DNA of 35,543 nucleotides from an uncultured Chlorobiaceae bacterium. Lineage in GTDB: Bacteria; Bacteroidota; Chlorobiia; Chlorobiales; Chlorobiaceae. This document shows, one piece after another, positions 10,103-19,906 of the stretch. A program made the translations under genes and the position numbers. Location of the stretch: contig CAIWUU010000053.1 in the NCBI GenBank assembly GCA_903915955.1, forward strand, positions 1-35,543, read 5' to 3'. The number at the start of each line of letters is the position of its first letter. Positions within the stretch are counted from its first letter, which is position 1. Below the pieces are notes generated by a model. That model was not told the origin of the DNA. It worked only from the letters and a program-made list of their open reading frames with translations, and searched no databases.

Positions 10103-13100
10103 ATGACCCCGACTTTTAAAACAATGGAGGGAAATGAAGCTTTGGCTCATATCTCTTATCGCATCAGTGAAGTAATTTGTGTTTACCCGATTACCCCGGC
10201 TTCACCAATGGGTGAATATTCTGAAGTATGGGCCTCAGAGAGAAAGAAAAACATTTGGGGTACTGTTCCAAAAGTTGATGAATTACAAAGTGAAGCTGGT
10301 GCGGCGGCGGCAGTTCATGGAGCCTTGCAGACCGGCGCTCTGACCACAACATTTACGGCATCACAGGGCCTGCTGCTCATGATTCCGAATATGTATAAAA
10401 TCGCGGGTGAACTCACACCATGTACTATCCATGTCTCTGCCCGGGCACTTGCAGCGCAGGGGCTCTCAATTTTTGGGGACCATGGCGATGTCATGTCGGT
10501 CAGGGGTACAGGGTTTGCACTTCTGGCTTCGAGTTCTGTTCAGGAGGTGATGGATATGGCTCTCATTACCGCAGCATCAACACTTGATTCGAGAATTCCT
10601 TTTCTCCATTTCTTCGATGGTTTCAGAACATCTCACGAAATCTCAAAAATTGAGGTAATCCCGGACAGCATTATAAAGGAGATGATGGACGATGATCTGG
10701 TCATTGCCCACCGAAATCGCCGTATGAGCCCTGATGCTCCCATTATTCGCGGTACATCGCAGAATCCGGATGTCTATTTCCAGGCAAGAGAGACGGTCAA
10801 CAGCTACTACAATGCCTGCCCTGGAATCACGGAAAAGGCCATGGAAAAATTTGCGAAGCTGACTGGACGCCGATATAATCTGTATGAGTATTATGGCGAT
10901 CCCGACGCTACGCGTGTCATCGTGCTGATGGGTTCCGGTGTCGAAACTGCCCGTGAAACTGTGGAATATCTGAACAAACAGGGCGAAAAGGTCGGCGTTA
11001 TACATGCCCGCCTCTTCCGACCCTTCGATGCAGAGCGTTTTGTGAAGGCCTTTCCCGCCTCAGTTACCTCTGTTGCTGTTCTTGATCGTCTCAAGGAGCC
11101 TGGCAGCGCTGGAGAGCCTCTCTATCTTGACACCATCAATGCCCTGTATGAAGGTCTGCAGAATGGTCTACTGAAAACTCTTCCCACCGTCGTGGGTGGC
11201 AGATATGGACTCTCATCAAAGGAGTTCACTCCAACAATGGTCAAGGCAGTACTCGACAACTTGTCATCAGAAAAACCGAAAAATCATTTTACGGTTGGCA
11301 TCAACGACAATGTCACCCACACAAGCCTTGACTACGATCCGACATTCACCATTGAACCCGATGAGATATTCCGGGCTCTCTTTTATGGTCTGGGGGCGGA
11401 CGGCACCGTTGGAGCCAACAAAAACAGCATCAAGATTATCGGTGAAAACACACCGAACTATGCTCAAGGTTATTTCGTTTACGACTCAAAAAAATCAGGC
11501 TCAATTACCACATCGCACCTGCGATTCGGTCCCAATCAGATTCGATCAGCTTATCTGATTACTGAGGCACAATTTATTGGCTGCCACCACTGGATTTTCC
11601 TTGAGCTGCTTGACCTGGTCAAAAATCTCAGAAAAGGGGGCACGTTGCTGCTGAATTCTCATTATGCAACGGAAGAACTCTGGGAAAAACTCCCGAAAAT
11701 TGTTCAAGAGCATCTGATCAGCAAAGAGGCAAAGCTCTATACCATTGATGCCTACAAGGTTGCACACACAAGTGGTATGGGCCAACGCATCAACACCATC
11801 ATGCAGGCCTGCTTTTTCGCCATTTCCGGTGTGCTTCCCCGTGAAGAAGCTGTAGAAAAAATTAAAACCTCCATCAGAGAGACCTACGGCAAAAAAGGTG
11901 ACGAAGTGGTTAACCAGAATATACAGGCTGTTGAAGATACCCTTTCGAACCTGCATCAGGTGACCATCGGCTCCTTTGCCAGCAGCGTTACAGAGCTTCG
12001 GCCAACTATTGTTGGTAATGCGCCTGATTTTGTCTGTAACGTCCTGGCAAGAATCATTGCGGGCGATGGAGACAACATTCCTGTCAGCGACCTTCCTGCG
12101 GATGGCACCTACCCGACAGGCACAGCAAAATTTGAAAAGCGCAACCTGGCGGATGAAATTCCTGTTTGGGAACCCTCAGCGTGTATCCAGTGTGCAAAAT
12201 GTGTCTTTGTTTGCCCGCACGCGGCAATCCGCGCAAAACTCTATGAGCCAAAAAATCTGGAGAACGCACCTGCAACATTCCAGCATAGTGATGCCAAGGG
12301 CTCAAGCTGGGAAGGCATGTACTACACCATCCAGGTTGCCCCTGAAGATTGTACCGGATGCGAAATATGTGCCCGTATCTGTCCGGGAAAAGACAAAAAC
12401 AATCCAGGGAAGAAAGCCCTGAATATGAGTCCACAGCCAGCTCTCGTCAAAACAGAAGCTGAGAACTGGGAGTTCTTTTTGAACATCCCTGAATATGACC
12501 GGGAAAAAATCAATACAAAACTGATCAAGGAGCAACAGCTCCAGGAGCCGCTTTTCGAGTTTTCCGGAGCTTGCGCGGGATGTGGTGAAACCCCTTATGT
12601 TAAACTGTTGACACAGTTATTCGGAGATCGCCTTGTTATTGGCAACGCAACAGGCTGCTCCTCAATCTATGGTGGAAATCTGCCGACAACCCCCTATTCT
12701 ACCAATGCCAGTGGTCGTGGTCCAGCATGGTCTAACTCCCTCTTTGAGGATGCCGCAGAGTTCGCCCTTGGTTTCAGACTCTCCATCGACAAGCAGCGGG
12801 AATATGCAGGTGAGCTTTTGATGAGAGTTGCATCAGAGATTGGTGAGACACTTGTCAAGGAGATTCTTGAAGCAACAGAAAACAGTGAAGTCGAAATTTT
12901 TGAACAGAGAAAACGAGTGGCAATACTGAAAGAGAAGCTCTTGCTTATGGCCACTTCCGATTCGAAGAATTTGCTTTCGCTGGCAGATATGCTGGTCAAA
13001 AAAAGTGTCTGGGGTGTTGGTGGCGATGGATGGGCTTATGATATCGGGTACGGTGGCGTTGACCACGTAACGGCTGGCGACAAAAACGTTAACCTTCTTG

Positions 13101-13660
13101 TCCTTGATACTGAGGTCTATTCCAACACCGGTGGCCAGGCATCAAAGGCAACCCCGAAAGCTGCGGTTGCAAAATTTGCCGCAGCAGGAAGAACTGTTAC
13201 CAAGAAAGATCTTGGACTGATCTCCATGAGCTATGGCAATGCCTATGTCGCCTCCGTGGCATTTGGCTCCAGAGATGAACAGACACTGAAAGCATTCCTT
13301 GAAGCGGAAGCATACAATGGCCCCTCTATTATTATTGCTTATTCGCACTGTATCGCTCAAGGTATCAACATGGCAACAGCTCTTGATAATCAGAAAGCGG
13401 CAGTTGATTCAGGACACTGGATTCTTTACCGATACAACCCTGAGCGACTGCTTGAGGGCAAAAACCCGCTGATTCTTGACTCGAAGAAGCCAAAAATACC
13501 GGTTGCACAGTTCCTCAACATGGAAAATCGTTTCAGAATGCTCCAGAAGAGCCACAAAGCTCTGGCTGCGGAGTACTATACCGCGATCCAGAAAGAGGTG
13601 GATGCTCGCTGGGCACATTACGAATATCTTGCAGCTCGCAGCTTTGATGAACTAAAATAA
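10103..13660 (+). CDS. nifJ: Pyruvate:ferredoxin (flavodoxin) oxidoreductase
   Basis: A 1185-residue single-chain PFOR that interconverts pyruvate plus CoA with acetyl-CoA, CO2 and reduced ferredoxin. Domain order is the standard one. The N-terminal domain has YPITPASPMGEY. An EKR-type region follows, then two [4Fe-4S] ferredoxin motifs near residues 692 (CIQCAKCVFVCP) and 749 (CTGCEICARICP). A further cluster and TPP domain begins near 823 (CAGCGETPY) and includes GGDGWAYDIGYGGVDH near 972. In green sulfur bacteria the enzyme runs as pyruvate synthase, fixing CO2 onto acetyl-CoA from the reductive TCA cycle. A 36-codon upstream extension is open, but this ATG has AGGTGA eight bases before it and starts at the conserved TMEGNEALAH region. 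Confidence 0.97.
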   Translation: MTPTFKTMEGNEALAHISYRISEVICVYPITPASPMGEYSEVWASERKKNIWGTVPKVDELQSEAGAAAAVHGALQTGALTTTFTASQGLLLMIPNMYKIAGELTPCTIHVSARALAAQGLSIFGDHGDVMSVRGTGFALLASSSVQEVMDMALITAASTLDSRIPFLHFFDGFRTSHEISKIEVIPDSIIKEMMDDDLVIAHRNRRMSPDAPIIRGTSQNPDVYFQARETVNSYYNACPGITEKAMEKFAKLTGRRYNLYEYYGDPDATRVIVLMGSGVETARETVEYLNKQGEKVGVIHARLFRPFDAERFVKAFPASVTSVAVLDRLKEPGSAGEPLYLDTINALYEGLQNGLLKTLPTVVGGRYGLSSKEFTPTMVKAVLDNLSSEKPKNHFTVGINDNVTHTSLDYDPTFTIEPDEIFRALFYGLGADGTVGANKNSIKIIGENTPNYAQGYFVYDSKKSGSITTSHLRFGPNQIRSAYLITEAQFIGCHHWIFLELLDLVKNLRKGGTLLLNSHYATEELWEKLPKIVQEHLISKEAKLYTIDAYKVAHTSGMGQRINTIMQACFFAISGVLPREEAVEKIKTSIRETYGKKGDEVVNQNIQAVEDTLSNLHQVTIGSFASSVTELRPTIVGNAPDFVCNVLARIIAGDGDNIPVSDLPADGTYPTGTAKFEKRNLADEIPVWEPSACIQCAKCVFVCPHAAIRAKLYEPKNLENAPATFQHSDAKGSSWEGMYYTIQVAPEDCTGCEICARICPGKDKNNPGKKALNMSPQPALVKTEAENWEFFLNIPEYDREKINTKLIKEQQLQEPLFEFSGACAGCGETPYVKLLTQLFGDRLVIGNATGCSSIYGGNLPTTPYSTNASGRGPAWSNSLFEDAAEFALGFRLSIDKQREYAGELLMRVASEIGETLVKEILEATENSEVEIFEQRKRVAILKEKLLLMATSDSKNLLSLADMLVKKSVWGVGGDGWAYDIGYGGVDHVTAGDKNVNLLVLDTEVYSNTGGQASKATPKAAVAKFAAAGRTVTKKDLGLISMSYGNAYVASVAFGSRDEQTLKAFLEAEAYNGPSIIIAYSHCIAQGINMATALDNQKAAVDSGHWILYRYNPERLLEGKNPLILDSKKPKIPVAQFLNMENRFRMLQKSHKALAAEYYTAIQKEVDARWAHYEYLAARSFDELK

Positions 13661-13683
13661 TTACGGACTTTTACAAAAGCAAT

Positions 13684-13740
13684 TTGCCCGCCAATTTCGC
13701 ATAATGAGATGAATCTGCGACATTGACGGGCAATTTTTTT
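13684..13740 (+). terminator. Rho-independent terminator of nifJ
   Basis: Two 18-base arms (13684-13701 and 13716-13733) pair at 16 of 18 positions around a 14-base loop and are followed by seven T residues (13734-13740). It begins 23 bases past the nifJ stop and abuts the stop codon of the convergent TPR gene, so it may also slow transcription from that side. Confidence 0.88.
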
Positions 13741-15022
13741 ACTTTATTTGCTTTGCCCTCTCCAGTATCTCAAATGCCTTCGGAGTATTACCGAGCTTCT
13801 CATAAACTTTACTGAGATGCTCAAATATTTCAACCTCACTTGAATTCAGCCGAACCGCCTTTTCAAGCATCTCCCTTGCCTGTTCATACCTCCCCATTTT
13901 GAACAATACCCAGCCGAGCGTGTCGAGATAACTCGCATTGGCAGGTTCCCGAGAGACCGCTTTCATTGCCAACGTTTTAGCACGCAGAAGCTCTTTCCCC
14001 TGACCGGCAAGAATGTAGGCAAGATTGTTCATCATCAGCACATTGTCTGGCTCAACGCGAAGAATTCTCCCATAGAGACGAATACATTTATCATAATAAC
14101 CCAGCTTGTCATAACAGAGGGCCAAGGTGCTATTAGCCTGCAGATAGAGCCATTTTTCCATTTTTGCGTTTTTGGAACGCACAACTCTCTCGAAAAAACG
14201 CACGGCCTCTTTGGTATGGCCTGCCTGAAAAAGGAGTTCACCTTTCAAGCCCTGAAGCATAAGGGTCAAACGTGGATTGCCTGGATGGTGCTTTTGAATT
14301 GCATCGATCATGAGATTCGCTGGCTCGATATACGCTCGCTCTTTCGATGAGCGAACAACAAATAATCGCACCAACTCAATTCTCTGATCAATGCTTGCGT
14401 GAGCGGTCGAATAAAAGAGGAGAAGATCTTCACGAAATGCAAGATTGTTTCCGGAGTGTACTGAACTCTCAAAAAGAGCAAGCCAGGCGGATAAGGCACC
14501 CGGATTGTCATGCAGAAGCTCCCTGAAAGTCTGGATGGCCAGATCATACTGGGCAGTTTGAAGATAAAGCTGACCAAGAGTAAAAAGCAGCCTTGATTTC
14601 CCTTCTCCCTGCTCAAGAGTGGCGAGTTGACGATACCGATCGGCTGCCTGCCTGTAATTATTCATCTGATGGGATATCACGGCAAGCAATTTACCATAAT
14701 ACTTGTTGTCGGGATCGAGCTGAACACTTTTTTCACTGTGCACTCGGGCAGAGTCGATAATACCAAGGTCCATATAAGCGTTCGATAACGCATAATGGAG
14801 GGCCGCATTATTGGGTTGAGTAATCAGAAGCTTCTGATAACGGTCAATCGCACCCTGATATTCTCCTTTCGCACTTTGCAGTGAAGCGGCAACGACCTCC
14901 CTTCTGCTGACATCAGCAAGAGAGTCGGAGAGCATTATACCATTAGAGAGCAAAAGCCGGGGCGACAACACCAAAAAGATAACTGCGCACAATAATGCAC
15001 ACCTCTTAATTCGGCTTTGCAT
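13739..15022 (-). CDS. TPR-repeat protein, probably exported
   Basis: A protein of about 427 residues made almost wholly of tetratricopeptide repeats, for example the units around YQGAIDRYQKLLITQPNNAA, ALHYALSNAYMDLG, and the C-terminal set around EVIFEHLSKVYEKLGNTPKA-like helices. TPRs form protein-binding superhelices; no catalytic domain is present. The N-terminus from this ATG has basic residues (RIKR) followed by a hydrophobic run, consistent with a signal peptide or anchor, so it probably acts in the periplasm. The start is uncertain: another ATG lies at 15040 and neither has a good ribosome site. This start overlaps ruvB by 17 nt, suggesting coupling. The partner and role are unknown. 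Confidence 0.85.
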   Translation of the reverse strand: MQSRIKRCALLCAVIFLVLSPRLLLSNGIMLSDSLADVSRREVVAASLQSAKGEYQGAIDRYQKLLITQPNNAALHYALSNAYMDLGIIDSARVHSEKSVQLDPDNKYYGKLLAVISHQMNNYRQAADRYRQLATLEQGEGKSRLLFTLGQLYLQTAQYDLAIQTFRELLHDNPGALSAWLALFESSVHSGNNLAFREDLLLFYSTAHASIDQRIELVRLFVVRSSKERAYIEPANLMIDAIQKHHPGNPRLTLMLQGLKGELLFQAGHTKEAVRFFERVVRSKNAKMEKWLYLQANSTLALCYDKLGYYDKCIRLYGRILRVEPDNVLMMNNLAYILAGQGKELLRAKTLAMKAVSREPANASYLDTLGWVLFKMGRYEQAREMLEKAVRLNSSEVEIFEHLSKVYEKLGNTPKAFEILERAKQIK

Positions 15023-16037
15023 CAAACAACGGAGATTCATGAGTATTGGAACCGGTTGAAAAACGGATAAACGCCTGATGTGTAGCAACTCGCCCTCTTG
15101 TCGTTCTACTCAGATACCCTGCCTGGATAAGGTAGGGCTCATACACCTCTTCAATGGTATCCCGCTCCTCTCCCACAGAAACGGCAAGAGAGGCAATCCC
15201 GACAGGCCCTCCATTGAATTTGTTGACAATGGTATCCATGATTTTTTTATCCATATCATCCAGCCCCTCTTCATCAATCTCAAGGCAGTCAAGGGTTTTC
15301 ATGGCAATAGCTCTGGTAATGGTTGCAACGCCATCAACCTGCGCAAAATCCCTGGCTCGCCGAAGCAGCCTGTTGGCAATACGAGGCGTCCCTCGTGATC
15401 GTCTTGCAATTTCCGAGGCAGCATCAGCATCAACGCCAATACCAAGAATTGCTGAAGCCCTGACAATGATCCGCTCCAAAAGCTCAGGTTCATAGTAATC
15501 GAAGCGGCTGTTTATCCCGAACCTTGCCCTGAGAGGAGAGGTTAAGAGCCCCGAGCGAGTTGTTGCGCCCACAAGCGTAAAGGGCTCAATACGCAACTGT
15601 ACCGCCCTTGCAGAGGGGCCACTGTCAAGCATAATATCGATACGAAAATCCTCCATTGCCGAGTAGAGGTACTCTTCAACGGTTGGTGGCATGCGGTGAA
15701 TTTCGTCAATAAAGAGCACATCTCCTTTCTGCAGACCTGTCAGCAACCCTGCAAGATTGCCTGCTTTATCGAGTAAAGGGCCTGAGGTTGCCTTGATACT
15801 GCTCCCCATTTCAGAGGCGATGATATAGGCAAGCGTCGTCTTTCCAAGACCAGGCGGCCCCGACAACAGAACATGATCCAGAGCATCACCCCGCATCTTT
15901 GCCGCAGAAATAAAGACCTTCAGATTGTCTGTCAGCCGCTGCTGGCCAGCAAAATCTTCCATGCGGCTTGGCCGTATCTGCTCCTCAATCCTTGATTCGA
16001 CCGCATCGGGGGGAGTATTCAGCAATTCTATTCTCAA
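15006..16037 (-). CDS. ruvB: Holliday junction branch migration helicase RuvB
   Basis: A 343-residue AAA+ motor that with RuvA drives branch migration of Holliday junctions during recombination and repair. Walker A is GPPGLGKT at 60-67, Walker B is LFIDEIHR with Asp111-Glu112, and sensor 1 is GATTRSG near 157-163. The C-terminal winged helix follows (GYLSRTTRGRVAT). Length matches the family. The first canonical start in this frame is TTG at 16037, with no visible Shine-Dalgarno. It begins 31 nt after the peptide transporter permease gene. ruvA and ruvC are not adjacent. Confidence 0.97.
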   Translation of the reverse strand: MRIELLNTPPDAVESRIEEQIRPSRMEDFAGQQRLTDNLKVFISAAKMRGDALDHVLLSGPPGLGKTTLAYIIASEMGSSIKATSGPLLDKAGNLAGLLTGLQKGDVLFIDEIHRMPPTVEEYLYSAMEDFRIDIMLDSGPSARAVQLRIEPFTLVGATTRSGLLTSPLRARFGINSRFDYYEPELLERIIVRASAILGIGVDADAASEIARRSRGTPRIANRLLRRARDFAQVDGVATITRAIAMKTLDCLEIDEEGLDDMDKKIMDTIVNKFNGGPVGIASLAVSVGEERDTIEEVYEPYLIQAGYLSRTTRGRVATHQAFIRFSTGSNTHESPLFDAKPN

Positions 16038-16068
16038 ACAGACAAGATGTTACAGGTTGAGTGGGCTC

Positions 16069-17034
16069 TTAGAGTTTTATTCGAGGGTCAGCCACAGCAT
16101 AAAGCACATCGGCAAATAGATTGCCCAGCACTATAAGAGAGCCTGAAATAAAAGTATTGGCGATAATAAGCGGGTAATCCCTTGAAAAAATAGCCTCTAC
16201 CGTTACCCTTCCCATTCCGGGAAAGGCAAAGATAACCTCAATAAAGAGGGCACCACTGAAAATAAAGGGGAGCGAACTACCCATAATGGTGATAACTGGC
16301 AAAAGGGCATTGCGAAGTGCATGTCTGAAAATAACGAGCTTTTCTGGCAACCCCTTTGCCCTTGCCGTCCGGATGTAGTCTTGTCGGATAACTTCAAGCA
16401 TGCTCCCCCTGACATACCGCGCAATACCGGCCGCCCCATTAATACTGAGTACGGTCACCGGCAAGACAAGATGCCATAGCCTGTCAACCACAAAACCCAC
16501 CGGACCAAAACCCTCCGCGCCAATCTCATTCAAACCTGATGCTGGAAAAAGCGGTAACTTCAGCGCAAAAAGAATAATCATCATCAATGCAAACCAGAAC
16601 TCCGGCATTGAATAAAAAAAGAGGGCGGTCACGGTCAGAAAACGATCAAGAAAGGTGTTCTGGCGAACGGCGGAAATAATACCGATAAGAATACCAAAGG
16701 TGAAATTAGCAACAAGCGTGAGCAGCGCTATGGTCATGGTGATCGGCAACGCACTGGCAATCACCTCAACAACCGGCTGCTGGGCACGACTGAAACTACG
16801 CCCGAAGTCACCCTGCAACACACTGGCAAGCCATTTGACATACTGAACAGGCAGTGGATCATTGAGACCATATTGTGCCCTGATCTGCTCGGCCACATTC
16901 GGGCTTATCCCTGGCTGTATAAAAAAGGCTGCCGGATCACCTGGAGCAAGCCGGATGATGAAAAAGGTGAGGGTCAATACCCCGAATATCAGTGGTATGG
17001 CAATAAGTAACCGTTTAAGAATATATCTCAGCAT
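16069..17034 (-). CDS. Peptide ABC transporter permease (DppB/OppB family)
   Basis: A 321-residue inner-membrane permease with the N-terminal block typical of DppB/OppB: MLRYILKRLLIAIPLIFGVL, then FFIIRLAPGDPA. About six transmembrane segments are visible. The EAA loop that contacts the ATPase reads RTARAKGLPEKLVIFRHALR, and the C-terminus FADVLYAVADPRIKL is standard for the family. It imports di- or oligopeptides, or sometimes nickel, as a heterodimer with a DppC/OppC partner. Only this one permease is present here, six bases after the binding-protein gene. No second permease or ATPase gene follows; ruvB does. Confidence 0.93.
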   Translation of the reverse strand: MLRYILKRLLIAIPLIFGVLTLTFFIIRLAPGDPAAFFIQPGISPNVAEQIRAQYGLNDPLPVQYVKWLASVLQGDFGRSFSRAQQPVVEVIASALPITMTIALLTLVANFTFGILIGIISAVRQNTFLDRFLTVTALFFYSMPEFWFALMMIILFALKLPLFPASGLNEIGAEGFGPVGFVVDRLWHLVLPVTVLSINGAAGIARYVRGSMLEVIRQDYIRTARAKGLPEKLVIFRHALRNALLPVITIMGSSLPFIFSGALFIEVIFAFPGMGRVTVEAIFSRDYPLIIANTFISGSLIVLGNLFADVLYAVADPRIKL

Positions 17035-17040
17035 AACATT

Positions 17041-18831
17041 TTACTGTGCGATGTTGGCTGAAGGGCGCAGCCTCCAGTCATCAATATTGTAAAAGGAGCC
17101 AGCAATATTAAGCTCCTCTCCCTCAATTCTCTTGCTGAATCCCTGGGTCTCCTGCATCCAATAGAGAAAGGTGACGGGCTGGTCACGATGAAGAATATCC
17201 TGATACTCAAGCCAGTAAGGCTTTGCTCCAAGGGGATACATTTTTTGCTTGGCCAAATCACAGAGTTGATCAACTCGTGGATTCTGGTAACCAGTAAAAT
17301 TAAAGCGGCTCTTGTTGAGATCTGAACCCCAGACATCGAGAGGGTCAATCTCGAGCCCAATAGCCCAGCCAGCCAACCATGCGTCGAGCTTTCGCTGGTG
17401 CAGATTCTCAAAAAAGACATTTGACTCCTGCACATCAAGCTTGCAATCAATACCTATAGACCGCAAATTTTGCTGAATAACCACACTTGCATAGTTTCTT
17501 CTGGCATTACCTGAATTGGTATAGAGCACAAAACTGAACCTCTTTCCCTGTTTCTGCAGAATTCCATCTGCCCCGGGAAGCCATCCTTCAGCTTTGAGCA
17601 TTGCTGTTGCCTTGGCTGGATCAAAAGCATGAGGGGCAATCCGGTCATTATAGGCCCATTTCAGTGAAGGGGAGACATCAGTATTGCAGACCACACCGTA
17701 CTGCTTGAGGTAGCCATCGATAATCGCCTCACGATCAATGGCATGAGTAAGCGCAAGACGAACACGCGACGAGCCAAAAAGAGGGTGAGGTATAACTTTT
17801 CCACTTTTGTGATATTCACCCTGATCAATATTTGACCAGCCAACATAGTCGTAAACCCTCAGTCCAACCGTTTTAATCTCAAGTTGCCTGTTGGCCTTCA
17901 CGAGAGCTGTAAAATCCTCTGGCTTGATGTTTTCAACCACATCAACAGCGCCAGTCTGAAGCTGGGTCAGACGTACCGTGTAATCAGGCACAACCCTGAA
18001 GGTGATCAGTGGAATATTACCCGGCTTGGGAAGATTCGACTTTGGGCTTGAACCAAGAACAAGCTCCTGCTGCTGCTTCCAGCCCTTCAACTGATAAGGA
18101 CCGGCGCCAAGTGGCTGTATATTGAGAGGAGAGTTACGAAACTCAGCAGGCTTGACATTTTTCCAGCGATGGGCGGGCAGAGGAGTAAGTGACGTATGAA
18201 AAAGCGCCAGATGTTCCGGAACTGGTTTGTAAAATCTGAACACCAGTGTTGTATCATTCGGTGTTTCAATGGCTTTGTCGAAATCAACCCGACCCTTGTC
18301 AGCACCTGCAAGTTCAGCAAGATACTGCTGACGTGCGCTGGCAATAACCGGATTACCATACAAGGTGTAGGTAAACTTGAAATCCCCCGATACCACAGGC
18401 TTGCCATCATTCCAGAAGACATCGTTTCTGAGAATGTAGGTGAGGGTTTTATGATCCGCTGACATCGTCCAGCTCTTTGCAACAGCTCCTTTCGGAGTTT
18501 TTTTTGCCTCTCTGGATGTTGGTTGCCTCAATTTTTTTTCAAGAGCAATATAATTCAGAAGCCCTGTGTCGGTATCAAACTCACTCTGGAGAAGGGATGG
18601 ATAGATGAGACCGATAATATTGCTGGATGTCACAGAACTCCCGAGCACGGGATTAAGATAATCAGCATCGCCAAGCATGGCAATAACAAGTGTGGAATCC
18701 ATTGCTGTGACAGCCTTTCCATTACCAGAGTTCTGACGACCGCAGGAAGAGAGGGTGATCACAACAAAAGCAAGTAACAAGCATCCAACCAGCCCACTTG
18801 CAGAGAAAAACCTCTTGCTATAGTCAATCAT
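17041..18831 (-). CDS. Peptide-binding lipoprotein of ABC transporter (SBP family 5)
   Basis: A 596-residue extracytoplasmic solute-binding protein of the OppA/DppA family. The lipobox VITLSSC places the lipidated Cys at residue 30 after a hydrophobic signal. Family landmarks are LNPVLGSS near the N-terminus, the block LTYILRNDVFWNDGKPV, and the RLALTHAIDREAIIDGYL segment. Ligand cannot be inferred; peptides are most usual. The frame is open to a GTG at 18855, but this ATG has AGAGG about nine bases upstream and overlaps the hprK stop by eight bases (ATGATTGA), implying coupled translation with hprK. The permease follows after six bases. Confidence 0.93.
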   Translation of the reverse strand: MIDYSKRFFSASGLVGCLLLAFVVITLSSCGRQNSGNGKAVTAMDSTLVIAMLGDADYLNPVLGSSVTSSNIIGLIYPSLLQSEFDTDTGLLNYIALEKKLRQPTSREAKKTPKGAVAKSWTMSADHKTLTYILRNDVFWNDGKPVVSGDFKFTYTLYGNPVIASARQQYLAELAGADKGRVDFDKAIETPNDTTLVFRFYKPVPEHLALFHTSLTPLPAHRWKNVKPAEFRNSPLNIQPLGAGPYQLKGWKQQQELVLGSSPKSNLPKPGNIPLITFRVVPDYTVRLTQLQTGAVDVVENIKPEDFTALVKANRQLEIKTVGLRVYDYVGWSNIDQGEYHKSGKVIPHPLFGSSRVRLALTHAIDREAIIDGYLKQYGVVCNTDVSPSLKWAYNDRIAPHAFDPAKATAMLKAEGWLPGADGILQKQGKRFSFVLYTNSGNARRNYASVVIQQNLRSIGIDCKLDVQESNVFFENLHQRKLDAWLAGWAIGLEIDPLDVWGSDLNKSRFNFTGYQNPRVDQLCDLAKQKMYPLGAKPYWLEYQDILHRDQPVTFLYWMQETQGFSKRIEGEELNIAGSFYNIDDWRLRPSANIAQ

Positions 18832-19819
18832 AACTCTCATCCTCTTTTTTATCACTATTGATCACGTTGTTAATCCTGTTAGTCAACGCTTCGGCAGCAA
18901 CATAATTGGAATCACGCTTCAAGAGGAAATTGAGCGCAACCACCTCAATGATAGCGGTAATGTTTTTACCGGGAAAGATTGGCAGAACCACCATTGGCAC
19001 GTCAACGCCAAGAATCCTCGTTGATTTGGTATCCAGTCCAAGCCGTTCATAGGCTATCTCCCGGTCCCACTCAAGGAGTTCGACAACAACCTGTACCTCT
19101 TTGACCTCACGGATTGAGCGAATACCAAACGTTGCCTTCACATCGACAATGCCAAGACCACGAATTTCCATAAAATGGTCAATGACATTATTTCGCTTGG
19201 CAGAGAGCATCATGGACTCCCCTTTCCGGTTAATAACCACGACATCGTCGGCAACGAGGCCATGCCCCCTTTCAACAAGATCAAGCGCAATCTCTGATTT
19301 TCCCAGACCACTCTTCCCTATCAGCAAAACACCGACACCATACACATCAACCATCGAACCGTGATACTGCTGATAAAGAGAAAAATGATCGTCAAGAAAA
19401 TCGGTAATACTATAAATGGTTTTCGTGGAGGAGCACCTGGTGATATAAACAGGAACAGATGACTTGGTTGCCATATCAAGCAAATCTGGAGCCAGCTTGT
19501 TATTGCTGGTCAAAATAATGCAGGGCATTCTGAATCGCACAAGATTCTCAAACGCCTTAATTCTGGCATTTTCATCAATATGATTCAAAAACCTTGTCTC
19601 AGTGTTACCAAGAATCTGCACCCTTTTATAGGTAAACAGATTGGTAAACCCGGCCAGGGCAAGGCCCGGACGATGAAGGTCGCGCTCAAAAATCCGTCGC
19701 TTACTCTCATCAACGTTATTGAGGCGCTTCAATTTGATATCATACTTCTTGCCGAGAGTATTAAAAAATTCAGCAACCGTTATGGATCGCTTTTTTAATC
19801 CTTTTTGATCAAGGTTCAT
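18824..19819 (-). CDS. hprK: HPr kinase/phosphorylase
   Basis: A 331-residue bifunctional Ser kinase/phosphorylase of the HPrK family. An N-terminal DRTGG-like domain (about 10-130) precedes the kinase domain with the P-loop GKSGLGKS at 168-175. Asp191-Asp192 in VADD and the family signature IRGLGIVDVKATFG further on complete the pattern. In Firmicutes it phosphorylates HPr on Ser46; in many Gram-negatives it works with a reduced phosphotransfer chain that has no sugar permease. The frame is open 25 codons upstream to a GTG, but this ATG begins at the conserved KKRSITVAEFF region. It follows hpf by 87 nt and overlaps the lipoprotein gene by eight. Confidence 0.95.
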   Translation of the reverse strand: MNLDQKGLKKRSITVAEFFNTLGKKYDIKLKRLNNVDESKRRIFERDLHRPGLALAGFTNLFTYKRVQILGNTETRFLNHIDENARIKAFENLVRFRMPCIILTSNNKLAPDLLDMATKSSVPVYITRCSSTKTIYSITDFLDDHFSLYQQYHGSMVDVYGVGVLLIGKSGLGKSEIALDLVERGHGLVADDVVVINRKGESMMLSAKRNNVIDHFMEIRGLGIVDVKATFGIRSIREVKEVQVVVELLEWDREIAYERLGLDTKSTRILGVDVPMVVLPIFPGKNITAIIEVVALNFLLKRDSNYVAAEALTNRINNVINSDKKEDESYD

Positions 19820-19906
19820 GTCTTCAGCAATCGATATGTTAGTAAACTCACGAAAAAAATGTGAGGCGTCTCTCTGGTGCCCCGCAGAATTCACACCATC
19901 ATGCCA

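Noticed and set aside
10643-11005. A 120-codon minus-strand frame within nifJ
   Set aside because: It is antisense to a conserved part of the pyruvate oxidoreductase and no ribosome site precedes it.
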